Shown: positions 45,433-55,395, numbered from the stretch's first letter. The stretch is 64,000 bases of DNA from Methylobacterium sp. BTF04 (GCF_010692745.1 NZ_JAAHTB010000009.1:1-64000); one strand, 5' to 3'. Notes: generated by a model from the sequence alone, not told the origin. Made by a program: numbers and translations.

Positions 45433-45553
45433 GTGCTCGTTCCACCTGTCCCGGAATGCGGCACCGATGCCGACCACCCGAAGTAATTCCCCTGAGCGAG
45501 ATACGGTTCCGGCTGGTCGCCTGCCCGGGGTCTCGGCACCGGCCTTAGCGGGC

Positions 45554-46420
45554 TCAGGCCTTGCCGTCGAGGGCGGCGCGCAAGGTGCGGAAGTCCCGCC
45601 AGGCCAGGCGCTTCTGCAGCGGCTGGCGCAGGAGATAGGCGGGATGGAGCGTCGCCAGCGCCCGGATTTCGCGGCCGGCGACGTGGTAGGGATAGAAGCG
45701 GCCGCGCGCTTTCAGAATGCCGTCCTTGGTGCCGGTGATCGCCTGCGTCGCCGGGCTGCCGAGGCAGACGATGAGGTCGGGGTCGGCGAGCTCGATCTGC
45801 CGCTCGATGAACGGCTTGCAGATCGAGACCTCCTGCGGGGTCGGATTGCGGTTTCCCGGCGGGCGCCAGGGCACGATGTTGGTGACATAGGCGCTGGTCC
45901 GGTCGAGGCCCACCGCGGCCATCATCCGGTCGAGGAGCTTGCCGGAGCGGCCCATGAACGGCTTGCCGATCCGGTCTTCGTCGGCGCCGGGGGCCTCGCC
46001 GATGAACATCAGCTTTGCTGTCGGATCGCCGTCGGCGAAGACGAGGTTCTTGGCCGTGAACTTCAGGGGGCAACCATCGAAGCCCGCGAGCAGGGCCTCC
46101 AACTCTTCCAGAGAGGTCACGTCCTTGGCCCGCGCCCGCGCGTCGCCGGCCGCTTCGCCGGGCTTGGCGGCGGCCGATTGGCCGTAGGTCCGGGTCGGCA
46201 CCTGGGTCGCGACCTCGCCGCGTGGCGGTAATTCGAGACGCGGGCGGGTCTCGGCTATCGCCGGCTGCGTTTCCAGCCGCGGCGCCTCCGCCCTGACCGG
46301 GGCGTCCGCTTCGTTGAAGCGGTCGTGCGGATGCTCGTCGAGCATGACGTCGACGCCCGCCGCGACGTGGAAATCGAGGGTCGCAATCAGGTCGCGCTGC
46401 CGGTCGTCGCTCGCACTCAT
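45554..46420 (-). CDS. Uracil-DNA glycosylase, family 4-like
   Basis: This 288-aa protein has a variable 100-residue N-terminal part, then GEAPGADEDRIGKPFMGRSG (about 141-160, catalytic water/uracil loop), NIVPWRPPGNRNPTPQE (about 182) and LHPAYLLRQP (about 260, His loop). These are family-4 motifs. Of the four cysteines that hold an Fe-S cluster in classical members, I see only one of the first pair (DGCPL) and one of the second (SICKPF); the position before RPPGN is Trp. The frame is open to 46456, but MSASDDRQRDL is the better start. Confidence 0.85.
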   Translation of the reverse strand: MSASDDRQRDLIATLDFHVAAGVDVMLDEHPHDRFNEADAPVRAEAPRLETQPAIAETRPRLELPPRGEVATQVPTRTYGQSAAAKPGEAAGDARARAKDVTSLEELEALLAGFDGCPLKFTAKNLVFADGDPTAKLMFIGEAPGADEDRIGKPFMGRSGKLLDRMMAAVGLDRTSAYVTNIVPWRPPGNRNPTPQEVSICKPFIERQIELADPDLIVCLGSPATQAITGTKDGILKARGRFYPYHVAGREIRALATLHPAYLLRQPLQKRLAWRDFRTLRAALDGKA

Positions 46421-46641
46421 GACTAAGGATGTGGCCCGTCCAGGCGTGCGGGACAACTGCCGTCATCGTCCTGCCCGGATTTCCGTCGGCGCGACGCTTC
46501 ACCACGAGCGGTTTTGCATGGCTTGGGGTTTTCCGGGGCTTGGCCGCTTGCGTTCCAAGGTTGGAATGGGTTGAGAGTGGATCAAAGCAATCGTTCACGC
46601 CCTACCCGCCCAGCGGCGAGGCGTGACAGGAGGATGATGGT

Positions 46642-48303
46642 ATGGCGCTGCCCGAACGCGAGGGGATGGATTTCGACGTCGTGATCGTGGGGGCCGGGCC
46701 GGCCGGGCTCGCCGCCGCCATCCGCCTCAAGCAATTGTCCTCCGACATCAGCATCGTCGTCGTCGAGAAGGGCTCCGAGGTCGGCGCCCACATCCTGTCC
46801 GGTGCCGTCATCGATCCGTCGGGCCTCGATCTGCTGGTTCCGGATTGGCGTGAAGATCCGGCCCGTCCGCTGAAGACGGCGGTGGAGCGCGACGAATTCA
46901 TGTTCCTGACGAAGAACAGCGGCGTAACGATGCCGAACCTGTTCTTCCCGAAGTTCATGTCGAACCACGGCAACTTCGTCGGCTCGCTCTCGAACGTGAC
47001 CAAGTATCTCGGCGCCAAGGCCGAGGAGATCGGCGTCGAGATCTATCCCGGTTTTCCGGCCGCGGAAGTGCTCTACGACGACATGGGCGTTGTGGTCGGC
47101 GTCGCCACCGGCGACCTCGGCATCGGCAAGTCCGGCGAACCGCGCGAAGACTACACCCGCGGCATGGAGCTGCGCGGAAAGTACACGATCTTCGGCGAGG
47201 GCGCGCGCGGCTCGCTCACCAAGACGCTGATCGAGCGGTTCAAGCTCAACGCCCATAGCGATCATCAGAAGTACGGTCTCGGCGTCAAGGAGTTGTGGCA
47301 GCTCGCTCCCGACAGGTTCGAGGCCGGGCTCGTGCGGCATACCATGGGCTGGCCGTTGCCGAACAAGGCCGGCGGCGGTTCGTGGCTCTACCACTTCGAC
47401 GACAACCTGCTCTCGGTGGGCTTCGTCACGCACCTGAACTACGAGAACCCGACCCTGTCGCCGTTCGACGAGTTCCAGCGCTTCAAGACTCACCCGATGA
47501 TCGCCGAGACCTTCGAGGGGGCCAAGCGCATCGGCTACGGCGCCCGTGCGATCATGGAAGGCGGCTGGCAATCGGTGCCCAAGCTCGTCTTCCCCGGCGG
47601 CTGTCTGGTGGGCGATTCCGCCGGCTTCGTGAACGTGCCGCGCATCAAGGGCTCGCACAACGCGGTGCTGTCGGGGATGCAGGCGGCCGAGGCCATCGCG
47701 CAGGCGCTCGAATCCGGCCGTCACGGCGACGAACTCGCCGCCTATGAGAATGGATGGCGTGCCAGCGCCGTCGGCCAGGATCTCAAGCGCGTGCGCAACG
47801 TGAAGCCGCTCTGGTCGCGCTACGGAACCCTGATGGGCGTCGGCCTCGGCGGTCTCGACATGTGGGCCAACACCCTCCTCGATGCTTCGCCGTTCGGCAC
47901 GTTGACGCACGGCAAGCCGGATTACGCCTGCACCAAGCCGCTCAGCGAGGTGACGCCGATCGTCTACCCCAAGCCCGACGGCAAGCTGACCTTCGACCGG
48001 CTCTCCTCGGTGTATCTCTCGAACACCAACCATGAGGAGGACCAGCCGCCCCACCTCAACGTGAAGAACCTCGATCTGCAGAAGGCGTCCGAGCACGACG
48101 TCTACGGCGGTCCGTCCGCACGCTACTGCCCGGCCGGCGTCTACGAATGGGTCGCGGATGCGGCCGCGAGTGATGGGCTGCGCTACCAGATCAACGCGCA
48201 GAACTGCGTCCACTGCAAGACGTGCGATATCAAGGACCCGAACCAGAACATCAACTGGGTGACCCCCGAGGGACCGGGCGGGCCGAACTACCCGAACATG
48301 TGA
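46642..48303 (+). CDS. Electron transfer flavoprotein-ubiquinone oxidoreductase
   Basis: This 553-aa membrane-associated flavoprotein passes electrons from ETF (fatty-acid, amino-acid and dimethylglycine oxidation) to ubiquinone. The FAD site is VVIVGAGPAGLAAAIRLKQ (about 13-31); GDSAGFVNVPRIKGSHNA (about 330) closes it. The 4Fe-4S ligands are CPAGVYEW and CVHCKTCDIKDPNQN near the C-terminus, and the protein ends YPNM as in relatives. AGGAGG lies 8 bases before the ATG. It is a single gene; etfAB are not in the window. Confidence 0.96.
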   Translation: MALPEREGMDFDVVIVGAGPAGLAAAIRLKQLSSDISIVVVEKGSEVGAHILSGAVIDPSGLDLLVPDWREDPARPLKTAVERDEFMFLTKNSGVTMPNLFFPKFMSNHGNFVGSLSNVTKYLGAKAEEIGVEIYPGFPAAEVLYDDMGVVVGVATGDLGIGKSGEPREDYTRGMELRGKYTIFGEGARGSLTKTLIERFKLNAHSDHQKYGLGVKELWQLAPDRFEAGLVRHTMGWPLPNKAGGGSWLYHFDDNLLSVGFVTHLNYENPTLSPFDEFQRFKTHPMIAETFEGAKRIGYGARAIMEGGWQSVPKLVFPGGCLVGDSAGFVNVPRIKGSHNAVLSGMQAAEAIAQALESGRHGDELAAYENGWRASAVGQDLKRVRNVKPLWSRYGTLMGVGLGGLDMWANTLLDASPFGTLTHGKPDYACTKPLSEVTPIVYPKPDGKLTFDRLSSVYLSNTNHEEDQPPHLNVKNLDLQKASEHDVYGGPSARYCPAGVYEWVADAAASDGLRYQINAQNCVHCKTCDIKDPNQNINWVTPEGPGGPNYPNM

Positions 48304-48532
48304 GGCGTGCGCTGCCGGATATAGCGGGCTCCGACGCGTTTTCGCACGCGGCGGCGCCGGCTAACGTTCGGGAAACGCGACCATGCAAGACCCGACCAGC
48401 CGATTCCGTCCCGACGGAAGCGGCACTTTCGCCGCCATCCTTATGCCTTGCGGGGATGGTGGGAAGGGTTCAGTGTCACGCCCGATCAAAGCCCGGCTCC
48501 ATGAGAAAGCCGGAGCGCAGGAGCCGTGAACG

Positions 48533-50380
48533 GTGCTCATGAACGGAAACGCAGCGACCCGCCGGGCCCTCTCGGCTCTCGCTCTCTACCTGGCTGCGAC
48601 CCTTCCGGGCCAGGCCGCGCAGCCGCGCGAGTCGACCCCGCTCTCCGATTACGAGCCCGCGGAATCGCTCGAAGGAAACTTTCTCTCCGCCTACATCGCC
48701 GGCGCATCGAAGGACACGGCCGCGGCCGCGAGCTTCTACCGCGAGGCGGTCAAGGCCGATCCGCGCAATGCGGAGCTTCTCGAACGCGCCTTCGTGTCGC
48801 TGCTGGCCGACGGCGCTCTGCCCGACGCGTTCCGCGCCGCCGAGCGCCTGACCACCCGCGACGGCTCGAACGGCCTCGCCCAGCTCGCCCTGGGGGTGCG
48901 CCAGATCAAGGCCGGACAATTCGCGCAGGCGCGCCAGAACTTTGCCCGCAGCGGTCGTGGGGCGGCGGCCGATCTCACCGCGACGCTGCTCACCGCCTGG
49001 GCCTTTGCGGGTGCCAACGACGGCAAGCGCGCCCTCGAGACGATCAACAAGCTCAAGGGTGAGCGCTACTACAACACCTTCCGGGATTTCCATGCGGGAT
49101 TGATCGCCAATCTGGTGGGTGATCAGGCCGAGGCCGAGCGCCGCCTCAAGGCGGCCTACGAGGCCGACCACAACACGTTGCGCATCGTCGACGCCTATGC
49201 CCGCTTCGAGGCGCAGCAGGGCCGTACCGATCTGGCGATCCAGGCCTATACCGATTTCGACAAGCTGCTGCCGCGCCATCCCATCGTCCGTGATGCCCTG
49301 ACCAAGCTGAAGGAGGGCAAGCCCCTCTCGCGCCTGATCAACACCGCGCAGGAAGGCGCTGGTGAAGTGCTGTACGGGCTCGGCTCCGCCGGCTCGACTC
49401 AGGGCGACGAGTTGCCGGCGGTGGTCTACCTCCGGCTCGCCCTCTACCTCGCCCCCGAGCATGCGCTCGCCCGCCTCACCCTCGCCGACATCCTCGACCG
49501 GATGAAGCAGACCGATCGCGCCAACGAGGCCTACGCGCAGATTCCCACCTCGTCGCCGCTGCGGCTCAATGCCGACGTGCAGGTCGGGCTCAACCTGGAG
49601 CAGATGGGCAAGGGCGACGAGGCGATCAAGCACCTCGACGCGGCGATGAAGGCGCATCCCGACGACATCGACGTGATCACGGCGCTCGGTAATGTCCAGC
49701 GCTCGCGCAAGATGTACGAAGAGGCGGCGGCAACCTACAGCCGTGCCATTGCGCTCATCGGCGATCAGCCGGCGTCGAATTACTGGACGACGTTCTACTT
49801 CCGCGGGACCGCCTACGAGCGCGCCAAGCAATGGGGCAAGGCCGAGGCCGATCTGAAGAAGGCCCTCGAACTGGTCCCCGCGACCCAGCCCGGCGCCCGG
49901 GCCCAGGTGTTGAACTACCTCGCCTATTCGTGGGTCGACCAGAACATCAACATCGACGAAGCCTTCACGATGCTCAAGCAGGCGGTGGATGCGAGCCCGC
50001 GCGACGGCATGATCATCGACAGCCTCGGCTGGGCTTATTTCCGCCTCGGCCGCTACGACGATGCCGTGCGTGAGCTCGAGAAGGCGATCGAACTGAAGCC
50101 CGGCGACCCGACCATCAACGACCACCTCGGAGATGCCTATTGGCGCTCGGGCCGGCGGTTGGAGGGCAAGTTCCAGTGGCAGCACGCCAAGGACCTCAAC
50201 CCCGAGCCGGACGATCTCGAGAAGATCAACGTCAAGCTCAAGGACGGGCTGCCCGAGTTGGAGAAGCCGGCGGCCACCGCCGAGAACCCGCCCGAGACGA
50301 AGGTGAACCCGGAACTGCCCAAGGGCGCCCCCGCTCCGAACGAGCCGCCGGGTGCGGCCGACAAGAAGAGTGGCGGCTGA
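48533..50380 (+). CDS. Exported tetratricopeptide-repeat protein
   Basis: This 615-aa protein has a signal peptide (RRALSALALYLAATLPGQAAQ) followed by about ten TPR-like helix pairs up to residue 565; GWAYFRLGRYDDAVRELEKA and GDAYWRSGRRLEGKFQW are the clearest. The tail is Pro/Glu/Lys-rich. TPR arrays are scaffolds; partners are unknown. I chose the GTG at 48533 because AGGAG lies 9 bases ahead; the ATG at 48539 is 15 bases away. A strong hairpin separates it from ispE downstream, a pairing common in Rhizobiales. Confidence 0.88.
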   Translation: MLMNGNAATRRALSALALYLAATLPGQAAQPRESTPLSDYEPAESLEGNFLSAYIAGASKDTAAAASFYREAVKADPRNAELLERAFVSLLADGALPDAFRAAERLTTRDGSNGLAQLALGVRQIKAGQFAQARQNFARSGRGAAADLTATLLTAWAFAGANDGKRALETINKLKGERYYNTFRDFHAGLIANLVGDQAEAERRLKAAYEADHNTLRIVDAYARFEAQQGRTDLAIQAYTDFDKLLPRHPIVRDALTKLKEGKPLSRLINTAQEGAGEVLYGLGSAGSTQGDELPAVVYLRLALYLAPEHALARLTLADILDRMKQTDRANEAYAQIPTSSPLRLNADVQVGLNLEQMGKGDEAIKHLDAAMKAHPDDIDVITALGNVQRSRKMYEEAAATYSRAIALIGDQPASNYWTTFYFRGTAYERAKQWGKAEADLKKALELVPATQPGARAQVLNYLAYSWVDQNINIDEAFTMLKQAVDASPRDGMIIDSLGWAYFRLGRYDDAVRELEKAIELKPGDPTINDHLGDAYWRSGRRLEGKFQWQHAKDLNPEPDDLEKINVKLKDGLPELEKPAATAENPPETKVNPELPKGAPAPNEPPGAADKKSGG

Positions 50381-50407
50381 TCGCCCTCTGGACTTGACGG
50401 GCACGGC

Positions 50408-50434
50408 GATGCGGGGCCAGACCGGCCCCGCATC
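50408..50434 (+). terminator. Hairpin between the TPR gene and ispE
   Basis: A perfect 11-bp stem, GATGCGGGGCC (50408-50418) with GGCCCCGCATC (50424-50434), 5-base loop, lies 28 bases after the TPR stop. There is no T-run, so it is an attenuator or stability element as likely as a terminator. Confidence 0.55.
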
Positions 50435-50458
50435 CTGACGCATCAGCCCCGAGAGCCC

Positions 50459-51334
50459 GTGCTGCCCCTCTTCACCCGCGCTCCGGCGAAGATCAATCTG
50501 ACGCTCCACGTGCGCGGACGCCGCGCTGGGGACGGGTATCACGAGCTCGAAAGCCTCGTGGCCTTCAGCGGCGCCGGCGACGGTCTGTCCCTGGTGCCGG
50601 GTGCCGAGCTGTCGCTGACGGTGTCGGGCCCGACCGCCGGTCCGGCCGGTCCCCTCGACGACAATCTCGTGATCCGGGCGGCCCGGCATCTCGCAGCGGC
50701 AAAGCCCGGCCTGACGCTCGGCGCGTTCCATCTCGTGAAGCGCCTGCCGGTGGCTGCCGGGATCGGTGGCGGGTCGTCGGATGCCGCCGCGGCTCTGCGC
50801 TTGCTCGCCCGCCTCAACCACCTCGATGCGGACGATCCGGCCGTCCTTGCCGCGGCACGGGCCACGGGCGCCGACGTTCCGGTCTGTCTCGATCCCCGTG
50901 CGCGGATGATGACCGGCGCGGGCGAAAGCGTCGGCGCGCCGTTGCACCTCGCGCCGTTGCCGGTGGTGCTGATCAACCCCGGCGTACCCGTCGCCACCGC
51001 ACCGGTGTTCCGCGCCCTCGGTCTTGCTGTCGGCGAGCGCCATATTCCCGGCGACCATCCTGTCGTGCCGGCAGGAGCGGACCCGGAGCGCGTCCTCGAC
51101 ATCATCGGCCCTGCGCGCAACGACCTGCAAGGCCCGGCCCTGACTGTCGCCCCGGTGATCGAGACCGTGTTGACCGCCTTGCGCGGCGAGCCGGGCTGTC
51201 GCCTCGCCCGCATGTCGGGATCGGGGGCGACGGTTTACGCGCTGTTCTCCGACCGCTCGGCCGCAGCGCGCGCGGCGCGTCGGCTCGGGATGAGCCACCC
51301 GGCCTGGTGGGTGAAGTCTGCCCTGCTTCGATGA
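50459..51334 (+). CDS. ispE: 4-diphosphocytidyl-2-C-methyl-D-erythritol kinase
   Basis: This 291-aa GHMP kinase acts in the MEP isoprenoid pathway. [16 protein letters not shown] (about 7-22) is the substrate-binding start, [18 protein letters not shown] (about 97-114) the ATP loop, and [13 protein letters not shown] (about 253) the GHMP motif 3. The start codon is GTG at 50459, giving the standard N-terminus. ispH of the same pathway and a polyprenyl synthase that uses its product are also in the window. Confidence 0.95.
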   Translation: MLPLFTRAPAKINLTLHVRGRRAGDGYHELESLVAFSGAGDGLSLVPGAELSLTVSGPTAGPAGPLDDNLVIRAARHLAAAKPGLTLGAFHLVKRLPVAAGIGGGSSDAAAALRLLARLNHLDADDPAVLAAARATGADVPVCLDPRARMMTGAGESVGAPLHLAPLPVVLINPGVPVATAPVFRALGLAVGERHIPGDHPVVPAGADPERVLDIIGPARNDLQGPALTVAPVIETVLTALRGEPGCRLARMSGSGATVYALFSDRSAAARAARRLGMSHPAWWVKSALLR

Positions 51335-51521
51335 TAGAGCGTGACATAGTCCGAGTATCGTCGACCCGGGATGTCTTGCGCACGGTAAGCATCGATTCAG
51401 CTTGACTGACCCGACATGCCTGCGAGGTGCGATATCGGGGTGAATCGGCAGTCTCCGGTGCCTGAAGTTTACCCGAGGGAAAGACTCCTCCGCACAGGGT
51501 CAGGGTGCAGAGGGATGCCGA

Positions 51522-53129
51522 ATGGACAATCCGCGACAGACATCATGGGGCGAGGGAGAGCGCCGCGAACTCCTGTGCCTGATGATGATCGGCACCTGCA
51601 TCTGGATCGCCGGCACCCAACTCGGCCTGTTCGCGGTGCTGCTCGATATGACGGCCACGCATCAGCTGCAGGATCTCCTGATGCTGGCATTGTGCATGAG
51701 CCTCGGCGTGGTCGCCGCTGCGGTGCGCAAGTCCTTGCAGTTGCGCAAGGCGATGCTCGCCCGCGACGGTGCCCAGGCCCGAGCCGAATCCGTCGCGCGC
51801 CATGACGCCCTGACCGGCCTCGCCAATCGCCGCCTGTTTCAGGAGCGGCTGGACGCGCGACTTTCGCAGGGTCCCGACGTACCGCCGCTGGCGGTGATGC
51901 TGATCGATCTCGATCGGTTCAAGCCGGTGAACGACGTTCACGGCCACGCCGCTGGCGACATCGTCCTGTGTGCAATGGCCGACCGGCTGCGCGCCCTCGT
52001 GCCGACGGGAAGCGTGATCGCGCGCCTGGGCGGCGACGAATTCGCGGTCCTGTTCGATTTTCGCGACGATGCGGAGGCCGTCGCCCGCCTCGCGCAGCAG
52101 GTGATCACGGCGCTGGCTCAGCCGGTGACGTGCGCGCACGGCCGCGTCGAAGTCGGGGCGACCATCGGCATTGCCATCGCCTCCCCTCAGACCCGGACGT
52201 CCGAGGCGCTTCTGCACGCCGCCGACGTGGCGATGTACCAGGGCAAGCGGGACGGTCGCGGCAATTACCGGTTCTTCCAGCTCGAGATGGGGCACGCCCT
52301 CAAGGTGCGTGCCCGCCTGGAGCAGGACCTGCGGCTCGGCATCGAGCGCGGTGAGATCGAGCCGTTCTACCAGCCCGTCGTGTCCCTACCGGGACGCGCG
52401 CTGATCGGCTTCGAAGTCCTGGCCCGCTGGCGTCACCCGGACCAGGGCCTCCTCAACCCGGTGGACTTCATCACCCTCGCCGAAGAGACCGGCATGATCG
52501 CCGACATGACCTGGTCGCTGATGCGCCAGGCTTGCGGTGATGCCCGGTCCTGGCCGGCCCACCTGCAGCTCGCGATCAACATCTCACCGCTCCAGCTGCA
52601 GGACCGGCAGCTGCCCGAGCGCATTCTCGCGATTCTCACAGAGACCGGGTTCTCCCCGAATCGGCTCGAGATCGAGATCACCGAGACGGCTCTGGTGATC
52701 GATCTGGAAGCGGCGCGCGTGGCGCTCAAGTCGCTGCAGAATCTCGGCGTACGGATCGCGCTCGACGATTTCGGGACCGGCTATTCCAGCCTCTACCACC
52801 TGCGCGAGCTGCAATTCGACAAGCTGAAGATCGATCGCAGCTACGTCGCCTCGATCCCGCAGGGTGAAGAGCGGGCCAAACTCGTCGATGCGATCATCGC
52901 CTTGGGCGCGAGCCTCGGTCTTCTCACCACCGCCGAAGGCATCGAGACCGCATCGAGCGTGGAATGGCTCGCCGGCCAGGGCTGTACCTACGGCCAGGGC
53001 TTCCTGTTTGGACGGCCGGTGGACAAGACGACCACCGACGGACTTCTGGAGACGTGGTCCGATACCGACGGGAACATCGTGCTCAGCCCCACCGAGATCA
53101 CTGCGTTCGATGCGGCGAAAGCCGCCTGA
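51522..53129 (+). CDS. Membrane GGDEF-EAL protein (c-di-GMP turnover)
   Basis: This 535-aa protein has two N-terminal membrane helices (about 18-42 and 50-66), then a GGDEF domain (about 90-255; intact RLGGDEF at 168-174, DLDRFK upstream) and an EAL domain (about 265-515). EAL catalytic residues look complete: EVL at 298-300 in place of ELL, NISPLQL, EIEITET, LDDFGTGYSSL, KLKIDRSYV and TAEGIET. Both synthesis and breakdown of c-di-GMP are therefore possible. No RxxD inhibitory site is evident to me. A GAGGG ribosome binding site lies 7 bases upstream. It is a single gene. Confidence 0.93.
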   Translation: MDNPRQTSWGEGERRELLCLMMIGTCIWIAGTQLGLFAVLLDMTATHQLQDLLMLALCMSLGVVAAAVRKSLQLRKAMLARDGAQARAESVARHDALTGLANRRLFQERLDARLSQGPDVPPLAVMLIDLDRFKPVNDVHGHAAGDIVLCAMADRLRALVPTGSVIARLGGDEFAVLFDFRDDAEAVARLAQQVITALAQPVTCAHGRVEVGATIGIAIASPQTRTSEALLHAADVAMYQGKRDGRGNYRFFQLEMGHALKVRARLEQDLRLGIERGEIEPFYQPVVSLPGRALIGFEVLARWRHPDQGLLNPVDFITLAEETGMIADMTWSLMRQACGDARSWPAHLQLAINISPLQLQDRQLPERILAILTETGFSPNRLEIEITETALVIDLEAARVALKSLQNLGVRIALDDFGTGYSSLYHLRELQFDKLKIDRSYVASIPQGEERAKLVDAIIALGASLGLLTTAEGIETASSVEWLAGQGCTYGQGFLFGRPVDKTTTDGLLETWSDTDGNIVLSPTEITAFDAAKAA

Positions 53130-53151
53130 CCGGCGTTCCGTCCGGCAGCAA

Positions 53152-54165
53152 TCAGTGCGCCCGCGCGATGCAGAAATCCACGACCTGCAGCAGCGCATGC
53201 TTCATCGGGCTCGGCGGGAACCCGGCGAGGGAGTGGCGGGCCATGTCGCCGTAATGGCGCGCCCGGTCCATCGTGTCCTCGAGCGCCCCGTGGCGGCGCA
53301 GGATCTCCAGGGCGGTGGCGAGATCGGCGTCCGACACGTCGCCCTCCTCCAGGGTCCGCCTCCAGAAGGCGCGCTCCCCGTCGTCGCCGCGCCGCACCGC
53401 GAGGACGATCGGCAGGGTGATCTTGCCCTCGCGAAAATCGTCGCCGACGTTCTTGCCGAGGCTAGCGCTGGTTCCGCCATAATCGAGCACGTCGTCGATG
53501 AGCTGGAAGGCGATGCCGAGGTTCATCCCGTAATCGCGGCAGGCGGCCTGATCGGCGCCGTTGCGCCCGGCGAGGACGGGCCCGACCTCACAGGCGGCGG
53601 CGAAAAGTTCGGCGGTCTTGGCGCGGATCACGGCGAGATACTCGTCCTCGCTCGTGCCGGTGTTCTTGGCGGCGGTGAGCTGCATCACCTCGCCCTCGGC
53701 GATGATGGTGGCGGCAGCCGACAGAATGTCGAGCGCCTTCAGCGAGCCGACTTCGACCATCATCCGGAAGGCCTGGCCCAGCAGGAAGTCGCCGACGAGG
53801 ACGCTCGCCTCGTTGCCCCACTTGATGCGGGCGGCCACCTTGCCCCGCCGCATGTCGCTCCCGTCGACCACGTCGTCGTGCAGCAGGGTGGCGGTGTGCA
53901 TGAACTCGACGCTGGCGGCGAGCTTCACCGCGCCCTCTCCCGAATAGGCGCAGAGATCGGCGGTGGCGAGGGTCAGGATCGGGCGAAGGCGCTTGCCGCC
54001 GGATGAGATGAGGTGATTGGCCACCTCCGGGATCATCTGTACGTCCGAGCCGGTCCGCGACAGGATGGTCGCGTTGACGCGCTCCATGTCGCTGGAGACC
54101 AGGGCGACGAGGTCTGCCAAGCTCGCCTCCGGATCGGGGCGGCTCTCATCGATGGGAACTACCAC
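53152..54165 (-). CDS. Polyprenyl (octaprenyl-type) diphosphate synthase
   Basis: This 337-aa trans-prenyltransferase makes the ubiquinone side-chain precursor. Both Asp-rich motifs are present: LLHDDVVDGSDMRRG (about 93-107) and QLIDDVLDY (about 219-227); GGKRLRPILTL is the IPP-binding region. The open frame runs to 54468, but sequence before 54165 is not protein-like. I chose the GTG at 54165 (then VVPIDESRPDPEASL); no clear ribosome binding site is seen, so the start is provisional. Divergent to DUF2007. Confidence 0.92.
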   Translation of the reverse strand: MVVPIDESRPDPEASLADLVALVSSDMERVNATILSRTGSDVQMIPEVANHLISSGGKRLRPILTLATADLCAYSGEGAVKLAASVEFMHTATLLHDDVVDGSDMRRGKVAARIKWGNEASVLVGDFLLGQAFRMMVEVGSLKALDILSAAATIIAEGEVMQLTAAKNTGTSEDEYLAVIRAKTAELFAAACEVGPVLAGRNGADQAACRDYGMNLGIAFQLIDDVLDYGGTSASLGKNVGDDFREGKITLPIVLAVRRGDDGERAFWRRTLEEGDVSDADLATALEILRRHGALEDTMDRARHYGDMARHSLAGFPPSPMKHALLQVVDFCIARAH

Positions 54166-54373
54166 GCCCAAAACCCCGGTGCCTCCAACCCAATGCGCCG
54201 ATGGCACCGAGCGCACGGCCGCGAGGATCGGCCGGCTCGGGCCGGCGATGTCCCGCGACCAAATTCCGTGCCGACCCCATCGCATGCGCTCGGAGTCGCT
54301 GCAACACGCACCATGCCGCAAGGTATAGGTTCCGCTGTGGAGGCCGCGATCCGGACGGCCAATGGGAAGACCC

Positions 54374-54598
54374 ATGACGGAACTGATCCGTAGCAACGAC
54401 ATCGTTCTCATGGGCTTCGCCCAGTCCCTTCTGGAGGGCGCCGACATTCCCGTATTCGTGGCCGACAATCATATGAGCTTCCTCGAAGGTTCGATCGGAG
54501 CCTTCGCCCGCCGCCTCCTCGTTCCCGAAGATCGGGCCACGGAGGCACGGCGACTGCTCGTCGACGCCGGCCTTGCCGACGAGCTGCGCGATGCCTGA
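54374..54598 (+). CDS. DUF2007 family protein
   Basis: This 74-aa protein has the DUF2007 pattern: MTELIRSNDIVLMGFAQSLL, then EGADIPVFVADNHMSFLEG and RRLLVPEDRATEARRLL. The family is related to PII-like/ferredoxin-like folds and is annotated as putative signal transduction. An ATG at 54362 would add four residues. It overlaps the methyltransferase gene by 8 bases, so the two are one transcript. Confidence 0.8.
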   Translation: MTELIRSNDIVLMGFAQSLLEGADIPVFVADNHMSFLEGSIGAFARRLLVPEDRATEARRLLVDAGLADELRDA

Positions 54599-55355
54599 GG
54601 CGGACGAAACCGATATCGATGTCTGGCTCGGGGGCGCCCTGCGCTTGGCTCAGCCCGCACGCGGCGGGCATCGCGCCGGGACGGATGCCGTGCTGCTCGG
54701 TGGTCTCATCGCGCCGCATGCCGGAGAGGTCGTCTACGACATCGGTGCCGGAACCGGCGCTGTGGGGCTCGCCGTCGCGTCTCGCGTGCCGGAGTGTCGG
54801 ATCGTCCTGGTGGAGCGGGATCCGGGCTTTGCCGACCTCGCCCGCCGCAACATCGAACGGAATGGCTTTGCGGCGCGCGCCGCGGTGATCGAAGCCGACG
54901 TTCTGGCCAGCGGCACCCGGCGGAAGGCGGACGGCCTCGTCGGAGGTCTCGCCGATCTCGTGCTGACCAACCCACCGTTCTTCGAGGCCGGCGCGCACCG
55001 GCCCTCCCCCGTCGCCGCAAAGGCCTCCGCCCATACCTTCGAGGGCGGCGGTCTCGATGCTTGGCTGCGCACCTGTGTCGATCTTCTCAAACCGAATGGG
55101 CGGCTCGGACTGATCCACCGGGCGGACGCGTTGCCCGCCTGCCTCGACGGATTGCGCGGCCGATTTGGTTCGATCGTCGTGCGCCCGGTCCAGGCTCGCA
55201 TCGAGCGCCCGGCCATCCGTATTCTGATCACGGCGGTGAAGGGCAGCCGCGGGCCGTTCGCGTTACGGCCGCCGCTCGTGCTCCAGACAGCGGATGGGAG
55301 CTTCACACCGCAGGTCGCGGCGCTGAATGAAGGGCGCGGCTGGATCGAGCCCTAG
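54591..55355 (+). CDS. TrmN6-like tRNA (adenine-N6) methyltransferase
   Basis: This 254-aa SAM methyltransferase has DIGAGTGAVGLAVASR (about 50-65), VERDPGFADLARRNIERNG and the N6-adenine/base motif LTNPPFFEAG (about 124-133). This set fits the tRNA1(Val) A37 N6-methyltransferase (TrmN6/YfiC) group; RNA target not proven. The GGLIAPHAGEVVYD lead-in with GHRAGTDAVLL is typical. The start overlaps the DUF2007 stop region. A hairpin follows. Confidence 0.85.
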   Translation: MPEADETDIDVWLGGALRLAQPARGGHRAGTDAVLLGGLIAPHAGEVVYDIGAGTGAVGLAVASRVPECRIVLVERDPGFADLARRNIERNGFAARAAVIEADVLASGTRRKADGLVGGLADLVLTNPPFFEAGAHRPSPVAAKASAHTFEGGGLDAWLRTCVDLLKPNGRLGLIHRADALPACLDGLRGRFGSIVVRPVQARIERPAIRILITAVKGSRGPFALRPPLVLQTADGSFTPQVAALNEGRGWIEP

Positions 55356-55373
55356 CACCGACAGGATCGTGAA

Positions 55374-55395
55374 AGGGCGCCGTCTCCGGCGCCCT
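55374..55395. terminator. Hairpin between convergent genes
   Basis: AGGGCGCCG (55374-55382) pairs with CGGCGCCCT (55387-55395) around TCTC. It lies 18 bases after the methyltransferase stop and 31 bases after the stop of the oppositely oriented His-rich gene. No T-run is present. Confidence 0.55.

Noticed and set aside
46582..48213. A 543-aa minus-strand open frame over the ETF-ubiquinone oxidoreductase gene
   Set aside because: Complement of a gene with intact FAD and Fe-S motifs.
48476..51298. A 940-aa minus-strand open frame over the TPR gene and ispE
   Set aside because: It spans two well-identified genes and their intergenic hairpin, and shows no domain or start signal.
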